Source: Sebaldella termitidis ATCC 33386 (GTDB lineage: Bacteria > Fusobacteriota > Fusobacteriia > Fusobacteriales > Leptotrichiaceae). Taken from it: a stretch of DNA of 64,000 nucleotides. The notes beneath the pieces are model-generated. The model ran no database searches. It was not told where the DNA came from and worked only from the letters and a program-made list of their open reading frames with translations. Position numbers and translations under genes: made by a program. The stretch spans positions 372,001-436,000 of the forward strand of contig NC_013517.1 in assembly GCF_000024405.1 (NCBI RefSeq). The letters are read 5' to 3'. How positions within the stretch are numbered: position 1 is the first letter of the stretch; each line of letters starts with the position of its first letter. Below, piece after piece: positions 16,948 to 24,962 of the stretch.

Positions 16948-17745
16948 ATGAAAAAGTTATGTATATCCGTTGTAAGTTTGCTGGTAATATTTAGCTGCGG
17001 GAAGCAAAACTTACCTGATAAAGTGGAGGAACATATAAAAAAGAATCTGGGGGACAACCCTAACAAGCAGCAAATAGAAGAGCTGTTAATATCAGGACAG
17101 GTAATATACGGCTCAAGACCGGAAGAAGCTAAGAAATACTTTGAAGCTGCAGCTAAATATGATCCAAGAGGAGCTTATGCATTAAGTGATTATTACCTTG
17201 AGAAAGAAGATTATGAAAATTTTGAGAAATGGGTGAAACAGGCAGCAGAAGGCGGCGATAGCCGAGCCCAGTTTAATTTAGGATATTATTATGATGAGAG
17301 AAATAGGCTGGAAGAAGCTAAGAGATGGTATATCAAGGCGGGGGAACAGGGGGACTCAGAAGCCCAATTTAATTTAGGAATTATATATTTTAATGAAAAT
17401 AATTGGAATGAGGCGGAAAAATGGTATTTGAAAGCTATACAAAATAATCATTCAAAAGCATATAATGCACTCGGGAGAATATATTCAGAAGAAAAAAGAT
17501 TTAAAGAAGCGGAATATATGTATCTACAGGCATTAGAAAGTGGAAATAACTCTTGGCAAATATATAGTAATTTAGGATATCTATATTATGAACTCGGAGA
17601 TTATAGTAAAAGTTTAAAGTTTTTAGAAATAGCCTTAAGTAAAGATAAGGAAAATAAAGTAATTAATTGTAATATTATGAAAACAAAGGAAAAATTAAAA
17701 AAATATGATGGTATAACAATAAATAGAAAAAATTGTAAAAAATAA
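16948..17745 (+). CDS. Sel1-repeat lipoprotein, array copy 1 (probable immunity)
   Basis: Encodes 265 residues behind AGGAGAAAAAA, 30 bp after vgrG. Residues 1-17 are a lipoprotein-type signal with Cys at ~17 (IFSC). Residues ~60-260 are Sel1/TPR repeats of ~36 residues (EAKKYFEAAAKYDPRGAYAL, AQFNLGYYYDERNRLEEAKR). It is the most divergent in its last repeats and in its signal peptide. Sel1-repeat lipoproteins are known periplasmic immunity proteins for type VI phospholipase effectors, often in tandem copies (for example the PldB immunity genes). Here the same role is inferred from its place between vgrG and a PAAR-like effector. Confidence 0.82.
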   Translation: MKKLCISVVSLLVIFSCGKQNLPDKVEEHIKKNLGDNPNKQQIEELLISGQVIYGSRPEEAKKYFEAAAKYDPRGAYALSDYYLEKEDYENFEKWVKQAAEGGDSRAQFNLGYYYDERNRLEEAKRWYIKAGEQGDSEAQFNLGIIYFNENNWNEAEKWYLKAIQNNHSKAYNALGRIYSEEKRFKEAEYMYLQALESGNNSWQIYSNLGYLYYELGDYSKSLKFLEIALSKDKENKVINCNIMKTKEKLKKYDGITINRKNCKK

Positions 17746-17765
17746 TATATAAAAGGTGGTGGATA

Positions 17766-17822
17766 ATAAAATTTGAAGTTTTAAGGTCTACATATTTTGA
17801 TAGTGATACAAGGTGGAACTAA
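17766..17822 (+). pseudogene. effector 5' stub 1 (start codon lost)
   Basis: Nineteen codons align with the beginning of the PAAR-like effector at 21927 (KFEVLRSTYFDSD against EFKVIKTIYFSNS). The initiator is ATA and a stop follows at once, so this is a dead remnant between lipoprotein copies 1 and 2. Confidence 0.6.
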
Positions 17823-17898
17823 TTTTGGTTATTTTAAGTTAATGAAGGATATTTTTAAATAGTAAATATTAGATAAAAAATTTAAATGAGTGTGAGAA

Positions 17899-18735
17899 AT
17901 GAAAAAAATATTTATACTTACAATGAGTTTGTTTTTAATATTAGGGTGTGGTAGAGGCAACTCATCTGATAGAGTGGAGGAACATATAAAAAAGAATCTG
18001 GGGAATAATCCCACTAAGCAGCAAATAGAAGAGCTGTTGATATCAGGACAGGTAATATACGGCTCAAGACCGGAAGAAGCTAAGAAATATTTTGAAGCAG
18101 CAGCTAAATACGATCCGAGAGGAGCTTATGCATTAAGTGATTATTACCTTGAGAAAGAAGATTATGAAAATTTTGAGAGATGGGCGAAACAGGCAGCGGA
18201 AGGCGGAGATAGCCGAGCCCAGTTTAATTTAGGATATTATTATGATGAGAGAAATAGGCTGGAAGAAGCTAAGAAATGGTATATCAAGGCTGGGGAACAG
18301 GGGAATGTAGGAGCTATGTTAAATTTAGGATTAATATACGACATTGAGAACAATATAAATGAAAAGAAAAAATGGTATTTGAAAGCAGCGGAATCTGGAA
18401 ATATACAGGCACAATATAATTTAGGTGTTATGTTTATGGAAAAGAATCAAAATATCGAGGCTGAAAAATATTTTTTAAATGCTTCTCTTGAAGGAGACAG
18501 TGATGCTCAAAATAATTTAGGGATTGTGTATAAAAGAATTGGAAATTTTAAAGAGGCTGAAAAATGGCTTTTAAAATCATCTAAACAAGGGAATATAAAA
18601 GCACAATATAATTTAGGAGAGTTGTATGAAGAAAAATTAAATAATAAAGAGAAAGCAATTTATTGGTATGAGAAATCTTTCAGTCTTGGTGATAATGATT
18701 CAGAGAAAAAACTAATAGAATTGAGAGGAAAATAA
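17899..18735 (+). CDS. Sel1-repeat lipoprotein, array copy 2
   Basis: Encodes 278 residues from ATG 17899. The signal and lipobox (LILGC, Cys ~18) match copies 3-5. The first ~130 residues are almost identical to the other copies (VEEHIKKNLG, KQQIEELLISGQVIYGSRPE, WAKQAAEGGDSRAQFNLGYY). The C-terminal half differs and contains more classical Sel1 units (AQYNLGVMFMEKNQNIEAEK, AQNNLGIVYKRIGNFKEAEK, AQYNLGELYEEK). A constant N-terminal half with a variable C-terminal half suggests that specificity lies in the latter. Probable outer-membrane or periplasmic immunity protein. Confidence 0.82.
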   Translation: MKKIFILTMSLFLILGCGRGNSSDRVEEHIKKNLGNNPTKQQIEELLISGQVIYGSRPEEAKKYFEAAAKYDPRGAYALSDYYLEKEDYENFERWAKQAAEGGDSRAQFNLGYYYDERNRLEEAKKWYIKAGEQGNVGAMLNLGLIYDIENNINEKKKWYLKAAESGNIQAQYNLGVMFMEKNQNIEAEKYFLNASLEGDSDAQNNLGIVYKRIGNFKEAEKWLLKSSKQGNIKAQYNLGELYEEKLNNKEKAIYWYEKSFSLGDNDSEKKLIELRGK

Positions 18736-18741
18736 ACGTTT

Positions 18742-18900
18742 TTGGACAATATAGATAAAAAATATAAGATATTTTATATTCCTAAAAAAACTTATGGAGA
18801 AAAAATCCAAAGAACTCAATATCAAAAAATACCCAAGGGCTCAGAAAAGATTTATATATGCGATGGAGGAATATTGACATGTCCAAATATAGGAAAGATA
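18742..18900 (+). pseudogene. effector stub 2, retaining the start of the PAAR-like domain
   Basis: A frame starting with TTG at 18742 keeps a stretch almost identical to residues ~32-60 of the effector at 21927 (TQYQKIPKGSEKIYICDGG, then ILTCPNIGK). At 18900 the similarity ends and the leader of lipoprotein copy 3 begins, so the rest of the effector was deleted. This is the longest stub and the best proof of what the stubs are. Confidence 0.7.
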
Positions 18901-18934
18901 CTTTTAAATAGTAAATATTTGATAAAGGAGAAAA

Positions 18935-19831
18935 ATGAAAAAAATATTTATACTTATAATGAGTTTGTTTTTAATATTAGGGTGTGACAGTGGCAACTCA
19001 TCTGATAGAGTGGAAGAGCATATAAAAAAGAATCTGGGGAATAATCCCACGAAGCAGCAAATAGAAGAGTTGTTGATATCAGGACAGGTAATATACGGCT
19101 CAAGGCCGGAAGAAGCTAAGAAATATTTTGAAGCAGCAGCTAAATACGATCCGAGAGGAGCTTATGCATTAAGTGATTATTACCTTGAAAAGGAAGAATA
19201 TGAAAATTTTGAGAAATGGGCGAAACAGGCAGCGGAAGGTGGAGATAGCCGAGCCCAGTTTAATTTAGGGTATTATTATGATGAGAACAGCAGATTGGAA
19301 GAAGCTAAGAGATGGTATATCAAGGCGGGGGAACAGGGAGATGTAGGAGCTATGTTAAATTTAGCATTGTTGTATGAAAATGAAAAAGATGAAAAAAAGG
19401 CAGAGAAATGGTATTTGAAAGCTGCAGAAGCCGGAAATGCACAAGCCCAGTATAATTTAGGAATAATATATATGGAAAACGCTGATTTCAATAAAGCAGA
19501 AGAATGGTATTTAAAGGCAGCTAACCAGAGTCATCTTTCATCTTATCGAGCACTCGGATATATTTATTCAGAAGAAGAAAAATATAAAGAGGCAGAAAAA
19601 TGGTATTTAAAAGCTTTAGAAATGGGAGATCAATCAAAAGAAATTTATAATAATATCGGAAATTTATATTTTAATATAAATGAATTTGAGAAAAGTTTAT
19701 ATTTTTTTGAAAAAGCTTTGGAAAAAGATTCTAACAATGTAACAATTAATTGTAATATTTTAAAAGTGAAGAAAAAACTGAAAGATGGGAGTAATACGGA
19801 AAAAAATGAAGAAAAATGCAATATAAAATAA
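18935..19831 (+). CDS. Sel1-repeat lipoprotein, array copy 3
   Basis: Encodes 298 residues from ATG 18935 behind AAAGGAGAAAA. Lipobox LILGC with Cys at ~18, followed by Asp: in enterobacteria Asp at +2 favours inner-membrane retention, which may not apply here. The conserved N-terminal half is followed by repeats AEKWYLKAAEAGNAQAQYNL and AEEWYLKAANQSHLSSYRAL, then a TPR-like tail (EIYNNIGNLYFNINEFEKSL, TINCNILKVKKKLKD). The tail type is shared with copies 4 and 5. Confidence 0.82.
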   Translation: MKKIFILIMSLFLILGCDSGNSSDRVEEHIKKNLGNNPTKQQIEELLISGQVIYGSRPEEAKKYFEAAAKYDPRGAYALSDYYLEKEEYENFEKWAKQAAEGGDSRAQFNLGYYYDENSRLEEAKRWYIKAGEQGDVGAMLNLALLYENEKDEKKAEKWYLKAAEAGNAQAQYNLGIIYMENADFNKAEEWYLKAANQSHLSSYRALGYIYSEEEKYKEAEKWYLKALEMGDQSKEIYNNIGNLYFNINEFEKSLYFFEKALEKDSNNVTINCNILKVKKKLKDGSNTEKNEEKCNIK

Positions 19832-19850
19832 CATATGAAGAGTAATTTGT

Positions 19851-19943
19851 ATGGAATTTAAAGGTATAAAAACAGTATATTTTTATGGTGATAGTAATAG
19901 TATGGGAAGAACTGGAATACTTTTAATAGTAAATATTAGATAA
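19851..19943 (+). pseudogene. effector 5' stub 3
   Basis: ATG plus 29 codons and a stop. The first ~17 residues (MEFKGIKTVYFYGDSNS) match the start of the effector at 21927 (MEFKVIKTIYFSNSENN), then the frame runs into the leader of lipoprotein copy 4. A 30-residue peptide could still be made, but nothing suggests it functions. Confidence 0.65.
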
Positions 19944-19965
19944 AATGTTTATAAGAAGGGAAAAA

Positions 19966-20862
19966 ATGAAAAAAATATTTATACTTGTAATGAGTTTGTT
20001 TTTAATATTAGGGTGTGACAGTGGCAACTCATCTGATAGAGTGGAGGAACACATAAAAAAGAATCTGGGAGACAACCCCACTAAGCAGCAAATAGAAGAG
20101 CTGTTGATATCAGGACAGGTAATATACGGCTCAAGACCGGAAGAAGCTAAGAAATATTTTGAAGCAGCAGCTAAATATGACCCAAGAGGAGCTTATGCAT
20201 TAAGTGATTATTACCTTGAGAAGGAAGATTATGAAAATTTTGAGAAATGGGCGAAACAAGCAGCGGAAGGCGGCGATAAGCGAGCCCAGTTTAATTTAGG
20301 ATATTATTATGATGAGAATAATAGACTGGAAGAAGCTAAGAAATGGTATATCAAGGCAGGGGAACAGGGGAATGTAGGGGCTATGTTAAACTTAGCATTG
20401 TTATATGAAAATCAAAAAAATGAAAAAGAGGAAGAATCTTGGTACTTGAAGGCAGCGGAGGCTGGAAACGCACAGGCTCAGTATAATTTAGGGGTAATAA
20501 ATCGGAATAAAAAAGAATTAAAAAAATCAGAAGAATGGTATTTGAAAGCGGCGAATCAAAATCATCTTTCTGCATATAGAGCTTTGGGAAGTTTATATTC
20601 AGAGTTCAAAAAATATAAAGAATCAGAAAAATGGTATTTAAAAGCTTTAGAGAATGGTGATCAGACAAAAGAAGTTTATAATAATATAGGTAATTTATAC
20701 TTTGAAATAGGGGAATTTAGAAAAAGTTTATATTTTTTTCAAAAAGCTTTTGAAAAAGATCCTGATAATAAAATGATAAATTGTAATATTCTAAGAGTGA
20801 AAGAAAAATTAGAAGATAGTGATAATATTAAAATTTATAAAGAAAAATGTGGAGTAAAATAA
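19966..20862 (+). CDS. Sel1-repeat lipoprotein, array copy 4
   Basis: Encodes 298 residues. ATG 19966 is chosen over ATG 19945 because AGAAGGG lies just upstream and the lipoprotein signal (MKKIFILVMSLFLILGC) begins there. Lipobox Cys ~18, then Asp. The N-terminal half is nearly identical to copies 2, 3 and 5; the C-terminal half carries Sel1/TPR repeats (ESWYLKAAEAGNAQAQYNL, EVYNNIGNLYFEIGEFRKSL) and a Cys in the tail (INCN). Same inferred immunity role. Confidence 0.82.
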   Translation: MKKIFILVMSLFLILGCDSGNSSDRVEEHIKKNLGDNPTKQQIEELLISGQVIYGSRPEEAKKYFEAAAKYDPRGAYALSDYYLEKEDYENFEKWAKQAAEGGDKRAQFNLGYYYDENNRLEEAKKWYIKAGEQGNVGAMLNLALLYENQKNEKEEESWYLKAAEAGNAQAQYNLGVINRNKKELKKSEEWYLKAANQNHLSAYRALGSLYSEFKKYKESEKWYLKALENGDQTKEVYNNIGNLYFEIGEFRKSLYFFQKAFEKDPDNKMINCNILRVKEKLEDSDNIKIYKEKCGVK

Positions 20863-20888
20863 TAATATATTAGGAGAAAATGATTTAT

Positions 20889-20981
20889 ATGGAATTCAAA
20901 GCCATAAAAGCAGTATATTTTTTTGGCGATAATGATAGCATGGGAAGAACTGGAATACTTTTAATAGTAAATATTAGATAA
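20889..20981 (+). pseudogene. effector 5' stub 4
   Basis: ATG plus 29 codons and a stop. It begins MEFKAIKAVYFFGDNDS, like the effector at 21927, and ends in the same leader sequence as stub 3. Stubs 3 and 4 are near-identical in structure, so the repeating unit is lipoprotein plus stub, about 1.04 kb long. Confidence 0.65.
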
Positions 20982-21003
20982 AATGTTTATAAGAAGGAGA
21001 AAA

Positions 21004-21900
21004 ATGAAAAAAATATTTATACTTGTAATGAGTTTGTTTTTAATATTAGGGTGTGGTAGTGGCAACACGTCTGATAAAGTGGAAGAGCATATAAAAAAGA
21101 ATCTGGGAGACAACCCTACCAAGCAGCAAATAGAAGATCTTTTAATATCAGGACAGATAATATACGGCTCAAGGCCGGAAGAAGCTAAGAAATACTTTGA
21201 AGCAGCAGCTAAATATGACCCAAGAGGAGCTTATGCATTAAGTGATTACTACCTTGAGAAAGAAGATTATGAAAATTTTGAGAAATGGGCGAAACAGGCA
21301 GCGGAAGGCGGTGATAGCCGGGCCCAGTTTAATTTAGGATATTATTATGATGAGAACAGCAGACTGGAAGAAGCTAAGAAATGGTATATCAAGGCAGGGG
21401 AACAGGGGAATGTAGGAGCTATGTTAAACTTAGCTTTAATACATGGAAATGAAAATAATAAAAAAGAAGAAGAAGCTTGGTATTTGAAAGCTGCCGAAGC
21501 TGGAAGCGCACAGGCTCAGTTTAATTTAGGTGTAATAGATAAGAATAAAAAAGAATATAGAAAAGCAGAGGAATGGTATTTGAAAGCTGCAAATCAAAAT
21601 TATGTCCCAGCTTACAAAGCGATTGGAGCATTATACTCAAAGAAAAAAGATTATAAAGAAGCAGAGAAATGGTATTTAAAAGCTTTGGAAATGGGGGATC
21701 AATCAAAAGAAATTTATAATAATATAGGAATTTTATATTCTAAAATGAATGAATTTGAAAAGAGTTTATATTTTTTAGAGAAAGCTTTAAAGAAAGAACC
21801 TGATAATAAAATGATAAATTGTAATATTTTAGAAGTGAAAAAAAAATTACAAAATAGTAATGATGTAGATATATATATAGAAAAGTGTAATATGGACTAA
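21004..21900 (+). CDS. Sel1-repeat lipoprotein, array copy 5, next to intact effector
   Basis: Encodes 298 residues from ATG 21004 behind AGAAGGAGA (an in-frame ATG at 20983 is less likely). Signal MKKIFILVMSLFLILGC with Cys ~18. N-terminal half as in the other copies; C-terminal half with EEAWYLKAAEAGSAQAQFNL, AEEWYLKAANQNYVPAYKAI and a TPR tail. It lies 27 bp upstream of the only intact effector, so it is the best candidate for that effector's cognate immunity protein, while copies 1-4 may be immunity to lost or foreign effectors. Confidence 0.83.
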   Translation: MKKIFILVMSLFLILGCGSGNTSDKVEEHIKKNLGDNPTKQQIEDLLISGQIIYGSRPEEAKKYFEAAAKYDPRGAYALSDYYLEKEDYENFEKWAKQAAEGGDSRAQFNLGYYYDENSRLEEAKKWYIKAGEQGNVGAMLNLALIHGNENNKKEEEAWYLKAAEAGSAQAQFNLGVIDKNKKEYRKAEEWYLKAANQNYVPAYKAIGALYSKKKDYKEAEKWYLKALEMGDQSKEIYNNIGILYSKMNEFEKSLYFLEKALKKEPDNKMINCNILEVKKKLQNSNDVDIYIEKCNMD

Positions 21901-21926
21901 TAATACTTGAGGAGTGGTTAACTTAT

Positions 21927-23144
21927 ATGGAATTCAAAGTTATAAAAACAATATATTTTTCAAATAGTGAAAATAATACAGGAAGAGATGAAGAATTTGA
22001 AATTCAGCAAGAAAAAACTACAACCCAATACCAAAAAATACCCAAGGGCTCAGAAAAGACTTATATATGTGATGGAGCAATACTGACATGTCCAAATATA
22101 GAAAAAGACACTATATTAACTGCAAGCGGAGAATATGATGCATCGCAGAAAATAAGCTTTCTTGTTACTGAACCCAAGGCACTCCTGATGGGGATAGATC
22201 CGTTGGGATCGGATAAGGATATAAAACCGGAGAATTTTTCAGTATCTAAAACAACCAAATGTGAGAAAAGTCCGAGTGGATTTTGTGAAATAAAGGAAAA
22301 AGCTGTGAGATGGGAAAATACATCGGAATTAGTAATAAATAAGTTTAAAGCATTAAGGCTAAACTCATATTTGGTATGTAAGGTTGATCCGTCGGTAAAG
22401 GTGAAATTTGAAAGCAACGGTCAGGATTTGATGCTTGTTACTGCAGATCTGCAAAGGGATTTTAAGGATATTTGGAGTCCGGAGACAGCTGCTGTCTTGG
22501 ATTTAAGTATAGGTGTTTTAGAGACAGGAATAGGAGTAGCAGGCTTAGCAGGAGCTGGAATTTCTGTTACTAATCCTATGACAATCCCAATTGCACTTCA
22601 GCTGGCGCCGGAATCAGGGCTTCTTATACTGGATGGAGGAAGAAGAACTATAAATGCAACTTTAAAATTAAATGATCAGCATAAATTAGATAATATGAGT
22701 ATAGAGGAAATGAAAGATTATAAAGAGCCTGATATTTTAGCTATGACAGTAGGGTCTATTTTAGGTGATGAAGAAGCAGGTGATAATTTTGCTTTGGGAT
22801 ATGATACGGCAGGTCTCGTAGGTTCAGGAATAAGTGCATTTAGGAATGCAAAACAAGTAAAAAAAGCAGGAGAAACAGCTGAATGGGCTAAAAAAAATAA
22901 TATACTGCAAACAGAGAAAATGGCAAATCATGCTGAAGGGAGTAAAAAGTGGAATAAGGCTTTGAATAGAAATAATTCTAATAACAGACTTCTGGAGGAC
23001 TATTATAATATGAAACTTAATAATCAAAAATCAAATATAAAAGATGTGGCAATGAATGTAAAAGATAGTTTAACGCCAAAAGCCGCATATAACTTAAAAA
23101 TTTCATATGCGAATGAACCGTTTTTCATGTATATGGGGGATTGA
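21927..23144 (+). CDS. PAAR-like (DUF4280) effector protein with unknown C-terminal domain
   Basis: Encodes 405 residues from ATG 21927. Residues ~40-155 match the DUF4280 PAAR-like fold: an ICDGAILTCPN opening with paired Cys, LLMGIDPLGSDKDIKPENF, and further Cys residues (TTKCEKSPSGFC). Such domains tip VgrG spikes. Residues ~185-240 are hydrophobic and Gly-rich (GIGVAGLAGAGISV), possibly membrane-active. The last ~110 residues (from about WAKKNNILQTEK) are a variable region of the kind that holds a toxin; no known toxin motif was recognised. Upstream lie five lipoproteins; the next gene starts 2 bp after its stop. Confidence 0.75.
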   Translation: MEFKVIKTIYFSNSENNTGRDEEFEIQQEKTTTQYQKIPKGSEKTYICDGAILTCPNIEKDTILTASGEYDASQKISFLVTEPKALLMGIDPLGSDKDIKPENFSVSKTTKCEKSPSGFCEIKEKAVRWENTSELVINKFKALRLNSYLVCKVDPSVKVKFESNGQDLMLVTADLQRDFKDIWSPETAAVLDLSIGVLETGIGVAGLAGAGISVTNPMTIPIALQLAPESGLLILDGGRRTINATLKLNDQHKLDNMSIEEMKDYKEPDILAMTVGSILGDEEAGDNFALGYDTAGLVGSGISAFRNAKQVKKAGETAEWAKKNNILQTEKMANHAEGSKKWNKALNRNNSNNRLLEDYYNMKLNNQKSNIKDVAMNVKDSLTPKAAYNLKISYANEPFFMYMGD

Positions 23145-23145
23145 T

Positions 23146-23949
23146 ATGAGGGATTTGAATAAAAAATACCGGTATGAACTGGAAAATATAACAGATATTG
23201 ACGGAATAACAGAAAATATAAAATGGACTTCAGAGCTGCATATAAAAACTTTGGAAGAACTGGAGAGCAGCAATCCTTATCAAAAAGGAAAATTTTACTT
23301 ACTGGGAATAAAAGAAAAAAAACTGCAGTTTGAGAATGAAACAAATAACAGTTATTTATCAGAACTTGAGGAAATTTTCAGCTGTTTATTTATTATTGTG
23401 AATGAAAAAATGAAAATTCAGGATGTTCCTAATTATGACATGCTAATAGAAAAATTTTTAATAACGATGGAATATGTTGATGAAATGAATTTGAAAGCCG
23501 GAAGTATCGTACTTCTTAGTGAAATATTGGCTGAAAAGGACAGACTGATATATTTTTTAAGCAGTAACAGGATATTCCGGCATCTGTTTTTTCCGCTTTA
23601 TAGATTTGATGAGATAAATTTTTATGGCAGACTTCCTGAAACTATTGAGTATGAATTTTTTGATCTTATACCCGGTATAATGATTCCGATGAGATTGAAG
23701 AAAATAATGAATAACGGCAAAATAATTATTAGCGGAGAAAAAGATGATTTATTATTAAGTGATTACAGTCTGGAAAGAATCATAAGGGAAAAATATAACC
23801 ATAATATGCGAAGATATAATCTTGATTATAAAGCAGCTATAGCTTCAGATAAAGAAAACGGGTTTGTAAAAGATTATGTTTTTTATTCACAGCTGGAAAT
23901 AGATTATGATATAAATATATTCCAAAAGGTAAAAATTATTGAAATATAA
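23146..23949 (+). CDS. uncharacterised protein of the effector locus
   Basis: Encodes 267 residues from ATG 23146, with GGGGGA 5 bp upstream and its start two bases beyond the effector stop (an upstream in-frame start at 23107 overlaps the effector gene and is unlikely). No signal peptide or transmembrane segment. It is mixed alpha/beta and rich in Asp, Glu, Lys and Ile. It shows weak similarity in layout to the next protein (FFDLIPGIMIPMRLKK against FDDIIYGLSIPFIFDIKL), so the two may be distant paralogs. Cytoplasmic immunity protein, effector chaperone or part of the effector complex are all possible. Confidence 0.6.
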   Translation: MRDLNKKYRYELENITDIDGITENIKWTSELHIKTLEELESSNPYQKGKFYLLGIKEKKLQFENETNNSYLSELEEIFSCLFIIVNEKMKIQDVPNYDMLIEKFLITMEYVDEMNLKAGSIVLLSEILAEKDRLIYFLSSNRIFRHLFFPLYRFDEINFYGRLPETIEYEFFDLIPGIMIPMRLKKIMNNGKIIISGEKDDLLLSDYSLERIIREKYNHNMRRYNLDYKAAIASDKENGFVKDYVFYSQLEIDYDINIFQKVKIIEI

Positions 23950-23962
23950 AACAGGAGGCGGA

Positions 23963-24781
23963 ATGTCAGAGCATTTTTTGAAATTTTCTTCAGGGTTTGA
24001 GAAAAATTATGAACTTATTCAGGAAGGATACAGAGATGATGAAATAGAGTATCAATCCAAAAGCAGAATGGAAATAAAAATAGAAAAAAATAAGTATAAT
24101 GACTTTGAATGTAAAATGAAAATTATATACGGAGAAAGTAATTTTTGTGTAAATTCTTTTAAAACTGCTTTTGTTACAGAATTATATAAAAAATATAATT
24201 ACTATAATCTGATTTTGAATAGTGAAAATAAAATAATAAAAGTGAAAAATAAAAGAGAAATTATAAAAAATCTGGAATCTGATTCCTTTAGCTATATTAA
24301 AAAATATCCCGAAAAAGGTCAGTTATTGGTATATTTAATACAAAAATTTAAGTCCATGATGGAAAATGAAGAAATATTTAAGCAAAATATGATGAATACA
24401 CATATTTTGAGTTATTTTTTTATAGATATTTATAATAAAGCTTATAATAATGCAGAGTCCGTTAATGTAAGAAAAAATTTTGATGATATTATTTATGGTT
24501 TAAGCATCCCGTTTATATTTGATATCAAGCTTTCCGGGAATAATGAAGACACAGTATCTTTGTTATATGAAGCAGAAATGGAAAATAAACAGGAGATACC
24601 GACGTTATTAAAAAAGTATTTCGGAAATTCTGAAAATGAAAGTTTTGGATTTGATACAAAAATTATAGGGAATTATAAATTTGACAAAATACATGGTTTT
24701 ATGAAAGAAATGAATACAACAAGAATATTATCGGCCGAGGGGAAAAATTATAAAACTGTTTATAGAATTATGGAAAAATAA
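23963..24781 (+). CDS. uncharacterised protein of the effector locus
   Basis: Encodes 272 residues from ATG 23963, 9 bp after AGGAGG; a TTG at 23939 is in frame but overlaps the upstream gene and takes in the ribosome site. No signal peptide. It has an N-terminal strand-rich part, a central helical part (QLLVYLIQKFKSMMENEEIF) and a C-terminal strand-rich part. It is probably co-transcribed with 23146-23949 and distantly similar to it. Function not recognised. Confidence 0.6.
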   Translation: MSEHFLKFSSGFEKNYELIQEGYRDDEIEYQSKSRMEIKIEKNKYNDFECKMKIIYGESNFCVNSFKTAFVTELYKKYNYYNLILNSENKIIKVKNKREIIKNLESDSFSYIKKYPEKGQLLVYLIQKFKSMMENEEIFKQNMMNTHILSYFFIDIYNKAYNNAESVNVRKNFDDIIYGLSIPFIFDIKLSGNNEDTVSLLYEAEMENKQEIPTLLKKYFGNSENESFGFDTKIIGNYKFDKIHGFMKEMNTTRILSAEGKNYKTVYRIMEK

Positions 24782-24908
24782 AGCGGAACAATATGAAAAA
24801 AATCAAATTCTTTATGATTTTTCAGATAAAGTTTTTGGAAAAGAAAACAGGGAAGATTGTACAGAGCTTATAAAGGCAGATAGCATTAAATTAATTTATT
24901 ATCAGAAC
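24768..24908 (+). pseudogene. gene remnant between effector-locus genes
   Basis: An open frame without its own start overlaps the end of the previous gene and continues with protein-like composition (FSDKVFGKENREDCTELI, KADSIKLIYYQ) up to TGA at 24906. A second frame (LDNKEFDFTILKKGR) then leads into the next gene. This looks like the worn-out 3' part of a gene rather than spacer. Confidence 0.35.
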
Positions 24909-24962
24909 TGAAATTAGATAATAAGGAATTTGATTTTACGATTTTAAAAAAGGGGAGGAATG

